DNA from: Faecalispora sporosphaeroides DSM 1294
GTDB taxonomy: Bacteria; Bacillota; Clostridia; Oscillospirales; Acutalibacteraceae
Reading direction: 5' to 3'
Length of the DNA stretch: 64,000 nt
NCBI GenBank assembly: GCA_000383295.1
Contig: KB911069.1
Span: 126,728-190,727 of the forward strand
Part shown: one piece after another, positions 15,694 to 24,929 of the stretch
Position numbering within the stretch: the first letter of the stretch is position 1
Layout: each line of letters opens with the position of its first letter
Notes under the pieces: model-generated
Seen by the model: the letters and a program-made list of their open reading frames with translations, nothing else
What the model was told of the DNA's origin: nothing
Database searches by the model: none
Translations under genes and position numbers: made by a program

Positions 15694-17100
15694 TCAGGTC
15701 ATAAAGTCGATAAACGATTTGCTGAGTATCTTGGTACCCATTGAGAGAGCCGCGTTATAAGCGTACTGCTGCATGTAAAAATCCATGATGGCATCTCCGG
15801 GGTCTACATATTCAATGTCTTCCGCGCGCTCCAGCAGAGAATCGCCCATCGATTCCAAATTGCCTTTCATCGTGCTCAAAAAGTTCGATTTTGAACCGGA
15901 TTTCGTAATCTCGCCCAGCAGAGCGTCGCTCTGCTTACCGAACTTGTCCAGATACGGCTGAATCTTCTCCATGGAGAAATCGCTGCTCTTCAATTGGTCT
16001 GCGATCTGTCCCATCAAAGTGAAAAGGTTGCCCGAAACGCCCGAGTCGTCCTGCCCGTAGCCCAGAAACGCAATGCCGGGGATTGCGGAATTGAACGCGC
16101 TCTGCGAGTTGATTGCGGTGCTGTTTGCCCCGGCGGTGGTTTTCAGACCCAGCCCCAGATTGACCAGCACTTCTTCGTTCGCAAGGGCGGAAAGTCCCTC
16201 CTGACCAATCGAGCTGGTAAATTTTTCAGAGACAACTTCCTGATATTCAACTGGGGGGCCGGGCGTCTTGACAACAGAAACGGCGCGGTTCATATCGCCT
16301 GTAATGCGAATATTCGAGAAGTCGATATCCTTATATCCACGAATCTCGTTAAGCAAATCCTGGTTTGTCTTATATTTGGAAAGATCCGCCTTGATCGTAA
16401 TATAATTATCTGCAATTGAAACATTGGTGGTTTGGTTTTCTCCGGCATCCATTACCTTCAGCACATAGCCATCCAATGTAGTAACTGGCTTGGGAGGCAC
16501 GTCGGTTGTCATAACGATATTGCCGTCCTTGTCTTTCAACCCTTCTTCGCCCAGATTCAACTCGATCAGCGTTCCGTTAAAACTGGCCGCGGGCCCGTTC
16601 TCCACCTTTCCGGTGTTCACGTTAATTCCGCGGTATAACAGCTCCCCGCTTTCATTGACGGAAAAGGGCGCTTCGGTCATTTCCGTGCCGCCGAACAGAT
16701 ACTTCTCCGCAAACTTTGTATTCAGGGGGGAGAGGAACGCCTGCTGCATCTGGTGCATCTTATCCGCGATAATCTCGCGGTCGCTTTCCGACATCGTGCC
16801 GGTAATGGCCTGAATGACGTCGCCGCTTTCCGCGCTGCTGACAATGCTGTAAATAGACTGCATCGCACTCTGGGCCGTCATCAGCTGGCTGTCCACATCG
16901 CCCAGAGAATCCTGGTAGGTTTCGTTTTCAGCCATTTCCCGCCGAAAACGATACAGCTTTGTCGCGGCAAACGGATTTTCAGACGTCTTTTCAAAGCTGC
17001 GATAGTTGGTCGCTTTTCTGGACGCCGCGTTAAAGTTCCCCAGCGAAGTATTCAGATTTTTGGAATATTGACCGGCAATCATGCCCATTGTGATTCTCAT
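15694..17100 (-). CDS. flgL: Flagellar hook-filament junction protein 3
   Basis: FlgL forms the second junction ring between hook and filament. The 468-residue protein has a flagellin-like N-terminus (MRITMGMIAGQYSKNL) and a C-terminus ending in a heptad helix (YNAALSMGTKILSKSFIDFM). At 468 residues it is longer than the 300-residue forms, because of a central insert. It lies 26 bp after flgK. Confidence 0.93.
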   Translation of the reverse strand: MRITMGMIAGQYSKNLNTSLGNFNAASRKATNYRSFEKTSENPFAATKLYRFRREMAENETYQDSLGDVDSQLMTAQSAMQSIYSIVSSAESGDVIQAITGTMSESDREIIADKMHQMQQAFLSPLNTKFAEKYLFGGTEMTEAPFSVNESGELLYRGINVNTGKVENGPAASFNGTLIELNLGEEGLKDKDGNIVMTTDVPPKPVTTLDGYVLKVMDAGENQTTNVSIADNYITIKADLSKYKTNQDLLNEIRGYKDIDFSNIRITGDMNRAVSVVKTPGPPVEYQEVVSEKFTSSIGQEGLSALANEEVLVNLGLGLKTTAGANSTAINSQSAFNSAIPGIAFLGYGQDDSGVSGNLFTLMGQIADQLKSSDFSMEKIQPYLDKFGKQSDALLGEITKSGSKSNFLSTMKGNLESMGDSLLERAEDIEYVDPGDAIMDFYMQQYAYNAALSMGTKILSKSFIDFMT

Positions 17101-17126
17101 AATGCATTACCTCCGTTCGTTCCCTG

Positions 17127-18881
17127 TCAGCGGCCAACGACGCCCATTTTGTTGATGATGGTGTCCATTGCTTCGTCCATCGTGGTCATAAAGCGCGAGG
17201 AGGCCGTCAGGGCCTGATTGAACATGACCAGATTGATTCCTTCTTCGTTCAGATCCACAGAGGAGATAGAAGCCCTCTGGGTATCGATGTTATTCAGGTT
17301 TGCCGAATAGGTTTCGTTCGCATTGGTGGCGGTCTTTATGTCGAGGCCCAGCGTGGTGGAAACCTTCGACACATACGAGCTGAGCGACGTGGTAAACAGA
17401 GAAACCCCGCCGTTGGCAGTGGTATTTGAGGCGTCGGTTGTAAACGTCTTCTCTTTGGAAAACTGAAGCACCATGTAAAGAATGTTTTTTCCGCTTTTCG
17501 AGTTGTCAACGCCATCCAGAGTTTCTTCCTTCGTGGCGGTGATGTAGTTTCCGGTTGCCGTATTCCACTCATCGGAAATGGAAATATTTGCTGCGGTGAT
17601 GGGCGTTCCTGCGCCGTCGCTGGAAGAAAACAGCGGTTTTTCAACGGTGACCGTTTTCGTTTTCGTGGGATCATCCGGGTCGGTAACGGTCGTGGAGACC
17701 GCGTTCACGTCGTTCAGGGTCTTAGCCAGATCCTGCGCGAGCCTGTCCATTACCTTTTCATAGTAGCCGATTCCGCGGGCGGTGGTCGGCAAAGCATCCG
17801 CTGTAACCGTTTCACCGTCCAAAGCCGTAACGGTACCGCCAGCGTGGGCGTCGAACTCGCCGTTGTCGTTGAGCATGGAGAGATACCCGCCGAACACGCC
17901 GGTTGTCAGGTCGTCATTGAAAACGTGATCGGAGCCGTCCGTGTTTTTGACCATTTGACCGTCCAGGCCGCGCATGTAAACGGAAACGTTCAGTTCCTTT
18001 GTTTTATATACATGAGGATTGCCGTCCGCGCCGTCCGCGGTGTATGCAATCTGGTCCTGATTCTGAGCGGCCTCGAACTGCACGTACTGATCGTTGTCGA
18101 TGAGCGGGATGGTGTTGTTTCCATTCACCAGACTCACCTGCAGCTCTTCCACGGTGCGTCCCGCGCCGATCGAAACAGAGGAGCTCGAAATCCGAATGTT
18201 GAACTCCTGGCTCAGCTGGTCAAGCAGCATATTGCGCTGGTCGCGCAGCTCAAGAGCCGGAACCTGAGAAATATCGCAGCTTTTGATTTCGCGGTTCAGC
18301 TGCGCGATATTCTTCAGCAGACTGTTGGCCTGGTCGATGCCGGTGGTCATAAAAGAGTCGGTCTCCTGCTTTCTCACACTGGACAACTGCTCGGCGGCAT
18401 TGTGAAAGGCCTGTGTCAGCAGCAGGGCGGAGTTCTTCACAATCGTCTCAAGGTTGGTATCCGCCGGGGAGCCGGCCAGCGTGTTGAGCTGCTTGATCAG
18501 ATCGGTAATCTGGCTGTTGATGCCGTTTTTTCTGATCTCGTCAAAAAGATCCTCCACACTGCTCAGCGTGTTTACTTCCGCGCCGGATTTCGATACCTTT
18601 CCGCTTTCCAGACGATAGCGAACATCCAAATAAGGGTCGCGCAGCTGGGAGACGCCCTTGGCGTCCACACCGCCGCCAATCGCCAGATCCGACGTGTTGG
18701 CGTACCGCATGTTGTTGCCGGAGGAACCCACCGCATAGGAATCCAGCCGCTGCCGGGTGTAGACGGTAGAGGTTCCGTTCGTGTTAACATTCGCCATGTT
18801 CTGGCCGGTAATCCGCAGATTGTACTGCGCATTCTGAATACCGCTTCGTGCTACAAAGTAGGAAGAAAAGCTAGACGCCAT
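17127..18881 (-). CDS. flgK: Flagellar hook-associated protein 1
   Basis: FlgK forms the first hook-filament junction ring. The 584-residue protein begins with the rod/hook-type N-terminal motif ARSGIQNAQYNLRITGQNMAN and ends with the conserved C-terminal helix (NLVMFNQALTASSRFMTTMDEAMDTI, here cut into parts: NLVMFNQALTASS, MTTMDEAMDTI). ATG 18881 has AAGGAG upstream; the frame open upstream of it overlaps flgN and lacks a site. Confidence 0.94.
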   Translation of the reverse strand: MASSFSSYFVARSGIQNAQYNLRITGQNMANVNTNGTSTVYTRQRLDSYAVGSSGNNMRYANTSDLAIGGGVDAKGVSQLRDPYLDVRYRLESGKVSKSGAEVNTLSSVEDLFDEIRKNGINSQITDLIKQLNTLAGSPADTNLETIVKNSALLLTQAFHNAAEQLSSVRKQETDSFMTTGIDQANSLLKNIAQLNREIKSCDISQVPALELRDQRNMLLDQLSQEFNIRISSSSVSIGAGRTVEELQVSLVNGNNTIPLIDNDQYVQFEAAQNQDQIAYTADGADGNPHVYKTKELNVSVYMRGLDGQMVKNTDGSDHVFNDDLTTGVFGGYLSMLNDNGEFDAHAGGTVTALDGETVTADALPTTARGIGYYEKVMDRLAQDLAKTLNDVNAVSTTVTDPDDPTKTKTVTVEKPLFSSSDGAGTPITAANISISDEWNTATGNYITATKEETLDGVDNSKSGKNILYMVLQFSKEKTFTTDASNTTANGGVSLFTTSLSSYVSKVSTTLGLDIKTATNANETYSANLNNIDTQRASISSVDLNEEGINLVMFNQALTASSRFMTTMDEAMDTIINKMGVVGR

Positions 18882-18894
18882 GATTTTGCGCTCC

Positions 18895-19374
18895 TTATAC
18901 TTTTTTAGAAATGAAGCCGGCGGAATCCGATTCCTCTCTGGCTTTCGCGTCATATTTCTTTTGCAGCTCAGGCTGCTTTTTCATTTTTTTCAGCGCCGCG
19001 TCCACTCGCCGAAGCCGCAGCTCGGTCAAATAGTTGCAGCGCAGGTTCATTTCTTTCAGCTCCATGATCAAAGTGGAGAAGTCGCTGAAAAGATCTTCCG
19101 CCCGCTGCCGCACCTCTGGGTCAAAGTGGGGAAGAAGCTCGCGGAAGGTAGACACCGAAACCTGAGCGCGCCGCATCAGCCGTTCGCGCTCGGCCTCCAT
19201 CCCTTTGGATCTCAGCATAAACACTTCTTCCGCTTTCACATGGTCGTTCAGCCTGTCGATTTGTCCCTGAGAAATATCCTGGTATTTCTGCGTTTCCAAA
19301 GCGAAAAACTCCTGAAAAAGCACCAGATAACGATTCAGGAAATCTACAAATTCTTCCGATAATGCCCGATCCAT
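18895..19374 (-). CDS. flgN: FlgN-family chaperone for hook-associated proteins
   Basis: A 159-residue, nearly all-helical, charged protein with the size and heptad pattern of FlgN, the export chaperone that guards FlgK and FlgL. Its place directly between flgM and flgK is the standard one in Firmicutes. Sequence conservation in this family is weak, so the call rests largely on order and fold. Confidence 0.85.
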   Translation of the reverse strand: MDRALSEEFVDFLNRYLVLFQEFFALETQKYQDISQGQIDRLNDHVKAEEVFMLRSKGMEAERERLMRRAQVSVSTFRELLPHFDPEVRQRAEDLFSDFSTLIMELKEMNLRCNYLTELRLRRVDAALKKMKKQPELQKKYDAKAREESDSAGFISKKV

Positions 19375-19446
19375 CCTATCGCTCCTTGCTGTTGGGGTTC
19401 CGCGGCCACGAAGGCTGTGCTGTCATAATAAAAGAGGCCCGGTCGG

Positions 19447-19779
19447 TCAGACGCTTTGGTCCAGCAGAAGACCGGCCAGCTCGTAAGGGTCAACATTGTA
19501 TTCTCCCGAGGCGATTCTGGATTTCAATTCTTCCAGAAACTCCGGGCTTTTTTCCTGGCGCAGGCTGGCAACGATCTGTTCTTTGGCCTGCACAAGAGTG
19601 GGGCGCTCTGTCTGAGAGCGCTGAGAAATTTCAATGGTGTCGCGTCTGGACGAAGCGGAGATTTTATCCAGCTTGGCTCCGTTTGTCTGCTGGCGGTTCA
19701 GCTCGCTGTTCTGTGACGCCTTGTTCACATAGCCGCTGCCGGATGTGTTTGACACGTATCCCTGATTCTCAATTCTCAT
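19447..19779 (-). CDS. flgM: Anti-sigma-28 factor
   Basis: FlgM holds sigma-D inactive until the hook is complete and FlgM is exported. The 110-residue protein has a disordered, Asn/Ser-rich N-terminus (needed for export) and the conserved C-terminal sigma-binding part with SGEYNVDPYELAGLLLD. ATG 19779 has GAGGTGA upstream. It is first in a sigma-D operon, giving the usual negative feedback on its own sigma factor. Confidence 0.93.
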   Translation of the reverse strand: MRIENQGYVSNTSGSGYVNKASQNSELNRQQTNGAKLDKISASSRRDTIEISQRSQTERPTLVQAKEQIVASLRQEKSPEFLEELKSRIASGEYNVDPYELAGLLLDQSV

Positions 19780-19800
19780 CTCATTCACCTCATACCCATA

Positions 19801-19827
19801 ATATCGGCACAAATACCCGACAGTTTA
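19801..19827 (-). promoter_or_regulatory. Consensus sigma-D promoter of flgM-flgN-flgK-flgL-fliW-csrA
   Basis: On the minus strand TAAA (19824-19827), exactly 15 bp, then GCCGATAT (19801-19808): a perfect match to the sigma-D consensus. Transcription would start about 15 nt before the flgM ATG. Confidence 0.9.
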
Positions 19828-20022
19828 GTGGGTTTTTGGGAATCGTTAAGATTATTTTATGGTGTTGTTCTAAAAACAGCCGTATTTTTATGAAACGATT
19901 CCCGCATTTTTAACCATGGCTCTATTCTCCGGTTTCTTTTACATTAATATAGATGTGGTTTTTCAAAAGCAAAAGTTTGGAAAATATTGTAGGAATAACA
20001 GGTTAAACTTTGCAGAAATAAG

Positions 20023-20051
20023 TTGACTATTGTCGATTCGATGTATATAAT
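20023..20051 (+). promoter_or_regulatory. Sigma-A promoter of the fla/che operon
   Basis: TTGACT at 20023-20028, 17 bp, TATAAT at 20046-20051. It is about 145 bp before flgB and is the only strong promoter seen ahead of the 24-kb run of flagellar genes. Confidence 0.88.
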
Positions 20052-20090
20052 TAGTTTAAATCCGGTCACAAAAACTTAATACTTTATACA

Positions 20091-20136
20091 AATTTGGGAG
20101 TCGAATAAGACTCAAATTCTTCTTCTTTTTTGTGCG
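20091..20136 (+). promoter_or_regulatory. Terminator-like hairpin in the fla/che leader
   Basis: AATTTG-GG-AGTC pairs with GACTCAAATT (20091-20102 with 20109-20118, a GG bulge on one side) and is followed by a T-rich run to 20131. It sits between the promoter and flgB, so it could attenuate the whole operon. No known riboswitch core was recognised in front of it. Confidence 0.55.
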
Positions 20137-20196
20137 TTTTTAGTTTTTTTTAGAAAATCTCAATAAAAATTGGGCAGGAAAACGAGAGGTGTATAT

Positions 20197-20586
20197 ATGG
20201 ATTGGCTGAATAGTGTTCCTATTAATCTTTTAACAAAGGATTTGGACGGGCTTTGGGTGCGTCAGCGGGCGATTTCCGGTAATCTGGCGAATTGGGAAAC
20301 CCCCGGCTACAAAAGCAGGGAGGTCAGCTTTGAAGAGGAGCTGCAAAAAAACCTTTCTTCACAATCATCGCAAAAAAGGTCGGAGCTGCTGCAGGCGATT
20401 GACGATACGCAGCCGCAGGTAACGGTTTCGCAGGCTTTGTCTCAGCGGATGGACGGCAACAATGTGGACGTTGTCGAGCAGAATGCCGAAATTGCAAGAA
20501 CGCAATTTAATTATATGTATTCTATGCGAGCGCTTTCCGATTATTTTTCACGTCTGCGTTATGTGATCACAGACGGCAGGGGCTGA
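20197..20586 (+). CDS. flgB: Flagellar rod protein FlgB
   Basis: Proximal rod subunit of the basal body, 129 residues, the usual size. The rod-protein N-terminal motif is visible (RQRAISGNLANWETPGYKSR), as is the C-terminal helix with VDVVEQNAEIARTQFNYMY. ATG 20197 with GAGAGG upstream is chosen over a TTG nine codons earlier. First gene of the fla/che operon. Confidence 0.94.
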   Translation: MDWLNSVPINLLTKDLDGLWVRQRAISGNLANWETPGYKSREVSFEEELQKNLSSQSSQKRSELLQAIDDTQPQVTVSQALSQRMDGNNVDVVEQNAEIARTQFNYMYSMRALSDYFSRLRYVITDGRG

Positions 20587-20605
20587 CAATAACAGAAAGG
20601 ACTGA

Positions 20606-21052
20606 ATGAGTTTGGCTTTTTTGAGTTCCTTGAATATCAGTGCCTCCGCCTTGACGGCGGAGCAGTTCAGAATGGATGTCATATCGGAAAACATGGCGAA
20701 CGCGTCAACCACCCGCACGCAAAACGGCGGGCCGTACCGCAGAAAGCTTGTCGTACTGCAGACGCAGGGAGAGAATCAATCCCGTTTTCGCCGCATGTTT
20801 CAAAACCAGCTTGAGCAGGCCGGTCAGGGCGTGCAGGTGGCTCAGGTTGCGGAAGACCCCAGTGATTTTACGCCGGTGTATGACCCGACACACCCGGACG
20901 CCAACGCGGAGGGGTATGTCATGATGCCTAACGTAGACCCCGTCAAGGAGACGGTGGATATGATGGCCGCTACCCGGGCCTGGGATGCAAATCTGACTAT
21001 GTTCAACGCTGTGAAAAATATGGCTGCGAAAGCTTTGGAGATGGGGAGATAA
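20606..21052 (+). CDS. flgC: Flagellar rod protein FlgC
   Basis: Proximal rod subunit, 148 residues. It carries the N-terminal motif SALTAEQFRMDVISENMANA and the C-terminal EGYVMMPNVDP and ARAWDANL-type region (here TRAWDANLTMFN). It lies 19 bp after flgB and 6 bp before fliE. Confidence 0.95.
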   Translation: MSLAFLSSLNISASALTAEQFRMDVISENMANASTTRTQNGGPYRRKLVVLQTQGENQSRFRRMFQNQLEQAGQGVQVAQVAEDPSDFTPVYDPTHPDANAEGYVMMPNVDPVKETVDMMAATRAWDANLTMFNAVKNMAAKALEMGR

Positions 21053-21058
21053 ACCATT

Positions 21059-21355
21059 ATGATGATAACACCGATACAGCCGATTCATTTGCTGGAGGAG
21101 CTTAATCAGGCTCCAAAGGCCGCGGATCAGGCGGAGCTGCCTTTTCAGTCTTTGTTCCAGGATGCGGTAAACAACGTGAAGGAAACGGACCAGGCTGTTC
21201 AGAATGAGGTATATAAGCTGGCAACCGGCCAGTCGGACGACCTGCATAACATTATAATAGCGTCACAAAAAGCAACCATGTCTGTTCAGCTTTTGGTTCA
21301 ACTGAGAAATAAGGCGCTGGACGCTTATAACGAAGTTATGAGAATGAGTGTTTAG
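21059..21355 (+). CDS. fliE: MS ring-rod junction protein FliE
   Basis: FliE joins the MS ring to the rod. The 98-residue protein is of normal length and ends with the conserved IIIASQKATMSVQLLVQLRN and a C-terminal EVMRMSV. Confidence 0.94.
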   Translation: MMITPIQPIHLLEELNQAPKAADQAELPFQSLFQDAVNNVKETDQAVQNEVYKLATGQSDDLHNIIIASQKATMSVQLLVQLRNKALDAYNEVMRMSV

Positions 21356-21418
21356 ATTCCGGACTTTTTTGTCGCATTCTACTACATATGTTTGGAAAGG
21401 CGTCTGTCAGGGTGAACC

Positions 21419-23100
21419 ATGAATGAGCAACTAAAAAAATATATCGAACCAGTGAAAACCTTTTGGAGCAATCAATCAAAAAAAGAAAAATTATTTGGAT
21501 CAGCGGCTTGGCGGGGATTGTATTAATTGCCGTATTGGCCGCATATTTACTGAATCGGCCGCCGTATGTCGTGCTTTACCCGGGGCTGGAGCATCAGGAA
21601 GCCGTTGAGGTGATGACCGAGCTCGGGAAACGCAACGTCAATTATGAAGAGAAGGACGGCACGATTTTGGTGCCGAAGGATGAAGAAAATTCCCTTCGCA
21701 TGGATCTTGCGAATATGGGGTACCCGAAAACCGCACCGAATTACGATTTCTTTACCTCAAACACCGATGTAATGACTACGGACTACGAGAAAAAGACAAT
21801 CGAAAAATATCAGCTCAATCAAAGGCTCGAAGCAGTCATTGAAACGCTCGACGGCGTGAAGAACGCCAATGTGACCATCAGCATACCGGAAGAAAATACC
21901 TATGCCTGGAGCAAGGATACCACAAAGCCAACCGCGTCTGTTTCCATTACCTTATATGGGGAGAACTCGCTCAACACAAAGCAGGTCAACGGCATAAAGC
22001 AGCTGGTTTCCAAAAGCGTACCGAATCTTACCGCCGAAAATGTGGCGGTTATTGATACCTCCAGCGGCGAAGAACTGGGCGGCGCCAGCGACGGCAGCAG
22101 CCAGGTGGATCTCTCCCAGTTCAAAAGAACCATCGAAAAGGCATACGAAAACGATGTGGAAAGCAGCGTCATGAAGGTGCTGGGCCCCGTTTTCGGAGCC
22201 AATAATGTCGGGATCACCGCGAAGAGCGTGATGGACGTTGACAAAAAAATACAGGAGATTATTACCTACAAACCGTCGACGGAAGGCGGAAATACGGGTG
22301 TAATCAGCGAATCGTCCCAAAAAACGGAGCAGGAGCGCGCGAACGGCGCCTCGGGCGGCGCGGCCGGAGCGGAGACCAACTCCGACATCACCACTTATCC
22401 CGGTGTAACGGTGGACGGAAACACCATATATGCCAAGGATGAAAAATCGTATAAATATCTGGTCAGTCAGGTGAAGGAGCAGGTTCAGGGCGATGCGGCC
22501 AGCATTAAGGATCTGACGATTTCAGTCGTGATTAATCAGCAGATGATGAACGATACCCAGCGCACGCAGATTGCGAACCTGGTGGCCCATGCGGCTGCGA
22601 TCGATCCCTCCAAGGTTGTCGTGTACAATGCTCCGTTTGCGGAGAAGCCGGCGGCGGAAACCGCATCGAACGGGCTGATTACTCCCGAAATGACCCGGAT
22701 TTTGATCTTTGTCGGTATCGGCGCAGCGGCTTTGCTCCTTCTGATTATCATTCTTCTGGCGGTTACAAGGGCCAGAAAGAGAAAAATGGTGGAGGCCGAG
22801 GGCGAAGAAATTCCTGTGCCTGAAGACTTCTATGAGCTGACGCCGGTCAGCGGTCAGGAGCCGGAGGAAGAAGCGGAGGAGGATCCGGAAGCCTTGGCAA
22901 GAGAACAGGCGAGAAAAGAAGCAGAAGAAGCGCTCCGGAGCAAAAAAGAAGCTTTGGAGGCTCTGGAGAAATCCCGGGAAGTGCGATCTGGAAAAGAGGA
23001 AGTTCTGCGCGGCAAGCTGAAAGATTTCGCCGCTCAGAATCCTGAAATCGCGGCCCAGTTGATCAGAACATGGCTGAGGGGTGATGACTTTAATGAGTGA
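21419..23100 (+). CDS. fliF: MS-ring protein FliF, with an apparent -1 frameshift near codon 21
   Basis: FliF forms the membrane MS ring. The main frame from 21491 on encodes the first membrane helix (GLAGIVLIAVLAAYLL), the ring-building domains, a second helix near the C-terminus and the acidic tail that binds FliG. Its natural N-terminus is in another frame: ATG 21419 gives MNEQLKKYIEPVKTFWSNQS, the usual FliF start (an FW then SK). That frame ends at 21526 unless one base is gained in the A7 (21478-21484) or A5 (21486-21490) run, or ribosomes slip back at A-AAA-AAA (21478-21484). TTG 21463 is an alternative start in the main frame but has no ribosome binding site. Corrected length is about 560 residues, which is normal. 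Confidence 0.9.
21478..21490 (+). other. Poly(A) slippery site in fliF
   Basis: A7 then G then A5. In the frame of ATG 21419 the seven A's are split A-AAA-AAA, the best type of -1 slippery heptamer. A -1 slip here enters the main fliF frame. The same run could also change length by replication slippage. Confidence 0.6.
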
Positions 23101-24100
23101 GACAAAACTGGCAGGACCTCAAAAAGCCGCATCCGTTATTGTTGCGATCGGCGTTGAAAATGCCTCGAAACTCTACAAATATTTAAAAGAGGACGAGGTA
23201 GAGCAGCTCACTTTTGAAATTGCGAGGCTCGACCAGCTTTCCGCCCAGGACGTGGAGGATACGCTGGATAACTTCTATCAGGTTTGCCTGACGCAGAAGG
23301 TAATTACAGAGGGCGGCGTGGAATATGCGCGCAACGTTCTGGAAAAGGCGTACGGCACGCAGATGGCGACCTCTTTGCTGGAGAGAGTCACGCGCAATTT
23401 GAGGACAAAGGTGTTCGAGTTCATCCGCAAGGCGGACTACAAAAACATCATCGCGATCATTCAGAACGAGCACCCGCAGACAATCGCCCTGATTCTCTCT
23501 TACACAAGTGCGGATCAGGCGGCCAGCGTCATCGGGGAGCTGCCCAAGGATGTCCGCCTTGAGGTCGTTGAAAGAATCGCAACAATGGATCGAACCTCGC
23601 CTGAGATCGTTAAAATAGTGGAGCAGAACCTTGAGAAGAAATTCTCTTCGCTCATGTCTCTGGATTTTACCGAGATCGGCGGCGTCAATTACATTGCGGA
23701 TATCATGAACAATATGGACAGAGCGAACGAGAAGTATATCTTCGACGAGCTGACCCGCAAGGATGCGGCTTTGTGCGAAGAAATCCGCAAGAGAATGTTT
23801 GTATTCGAGGACATTACCGCTCTGGACGACATGTCCATCCAGCGTTTTCTGCGCGAGGTGGATTCCAAGGATCTGGTGTTTGCGCTCAAGGGCGCCAACA
23901 AAGAGGTGGCCGAAACAATTTTCAAAAACATGTCTACGCGTTCCAGCGAAAGTGTTCGCTCCGATTTGGAGTACACGCACAATGTCAGGCTGCGTGACGT
24001 GGAAGAAGCGCAGCAGCGCATTGTCGGCATCATCCGCCGCTTGGAGAGCGAAGGCGAGCTAGTGATTGTGAAGGGCGGAAAGGATGAGTTCATTGCCTAA
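23093..24100 (+). CDS. fliG: Flagellar motor switch protein FliG
   Basis: C-ring protein that couples the rotor to the stator, 335 residues. The middle domain EHPQTIALIL motif and the C-terminal torque helix region (MFVFEDITALDDMSIQRFLR) with its charged residues are intact. ATG 23093 follows GAGGGGTGA by 9 nt; GTG 23081 and ATG 23084 lie inside that site. It overlaps the fliF stop by 8 bp. Confidence 0.95.
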   Translation: MSETKLAGPQKAASVIVAIGVENASKLYKYLKEDEVEQLTFEIARLDQLSAQDVEDTLDNFYQVCLTQKVITEGGVEYARNVLEKAYGTQMATSLLERVTRNLRTKVFEFIRKADYKNIIAIIQNEHPQTIALILSYTSADQAASVIGELPKDVRLEVVERIATMDRTSPEIVKIVEQNLEKKFSSLMSLDFTEIGGVNYIADIMNNMDRANEKYIFDELTRKDAALCEEIRKRMFVFEDITALDDMSIQRFLREVDSKDLVFALKGANKEVAETIFKNMSTRSSESVRSDLEYTHNVRLRDVEEAQQRIVGIIRRLESEGELVIVKGGKDEFIA

Positions 24101-24905
24101 CGTCATCAAAGCTTCGCAATATACACATTCCGGGGTGCGGGAGGTCAAGCTTTCAGAGCTGGCCTCGAGCCAGAGGCACGGCGAGCCTGCCGGGGTTTCC
24201 GCAGTGCGCGGAGATGGCAGCCGCAGTCAGGAAGCCATTTTGCAGGAGGCTTTGGAGCAGGCGAAAAGCATCGTGGAGAACGCCCGCAGCTACACCATGA
24301 ATCAGCTGCGGGAATCTACGGCGCAGATGAATGAGGAAGCGTCCCGCATCAAAACCGCGGGCTACCAGGAGGGGTTTTCCAGGGGCAGCGCCGAAGGCTT
24401 TGAGAAAGGCCACGGCGAGGGCTACGAAAAGGGCTATGAGCAGGGCCTGCGGGAAGGCCATGAGGCCGGAATCCGCGAACTGCGGGAGCAGTCCGACCGG
24501 CAGCGCGAGGAAATCACCCGGCTGATCGAAGACCTTGAGCAGAGCAAACGACAGATTCTGGAGGAATTCCGGTCGGGGATCGAAGCGCTGTCCATGCAAA
24601 TTGCCCGCAAGGTGCTGCACCGGGAGGTCAGCGAAGGCATCGCGGTTCCCGCGATCGTGTCCGGCGTGCTGGAGGAATATCACGATCAGGAATGGGCGTG
24701 CATTCATGTGTCTTCCAGAGTGGCGGAGCTGCTTCAGGCCGATCCTCAGCTGATGGAACGCCTGCAGTCGGTTTCAAAAAATCTGCGCATTGTGCCCCTG
24801 GCTTCATTGAAGGATTCGGATTGCCGGATCGACCTGCCGGACCGTCAGCTGGACGCTGGGGTGGAAACACAGTTAAACGAAATTTCTTACGAGCTCCACT
24901 TGTAA
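24084..24905 (+). CDS. fliH: Flagellar export stator protein FliH
   Basis: FliH holds the FliI ATPase and links it to the C ring. The 273-residue protein has the family's GxxxG-type repeats (EGFEKGHGEGYEKGYEQG near 110) followed by a coiled coil and a V-type ATPase subunit E-like C-terminal domain. It overlaps fliG by 17 bp. Confidence 0.9.
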   Translation: MSSLPNVIKASQYTHSGVREVKLSELASSQRHGEPAGVSAVRGDGSRSQEAILQEALEQAKSIVENARSYTMNQLRESTAQMNEEASRIKTAGYQEGFSRGSAEGFEKGHGEGYEKGYEQGLREGHEAGIRELREQSDRQREEITRLIEDLEQSKRQILEEFRSGIEALSMQIARKVLHREVSEGIAVPAIVSGVLEEYHDQEWACIHVSSRVAELLQADPQLMERLQSVSKNLRIVPLASLKDSDCRIDLPDRQLDAGVETQLNEISYELHL

Positions 24906-24929
24906 ACGATACGGAAAGGGGGAGAGCAA

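Noticed and set aside
20058-20196. Cyclic di-GMP (GEMM) riboswitch in the flgB leader
   Set aside because: I could not find the conserved core; only a terminator-like hairpin is visible.
21463-23100. TTG 21463 as the true fliF start
   Set aside because: No ribosome binding site, and it would drop the conserved N-terminus seen in the other frame from ATG 21419.
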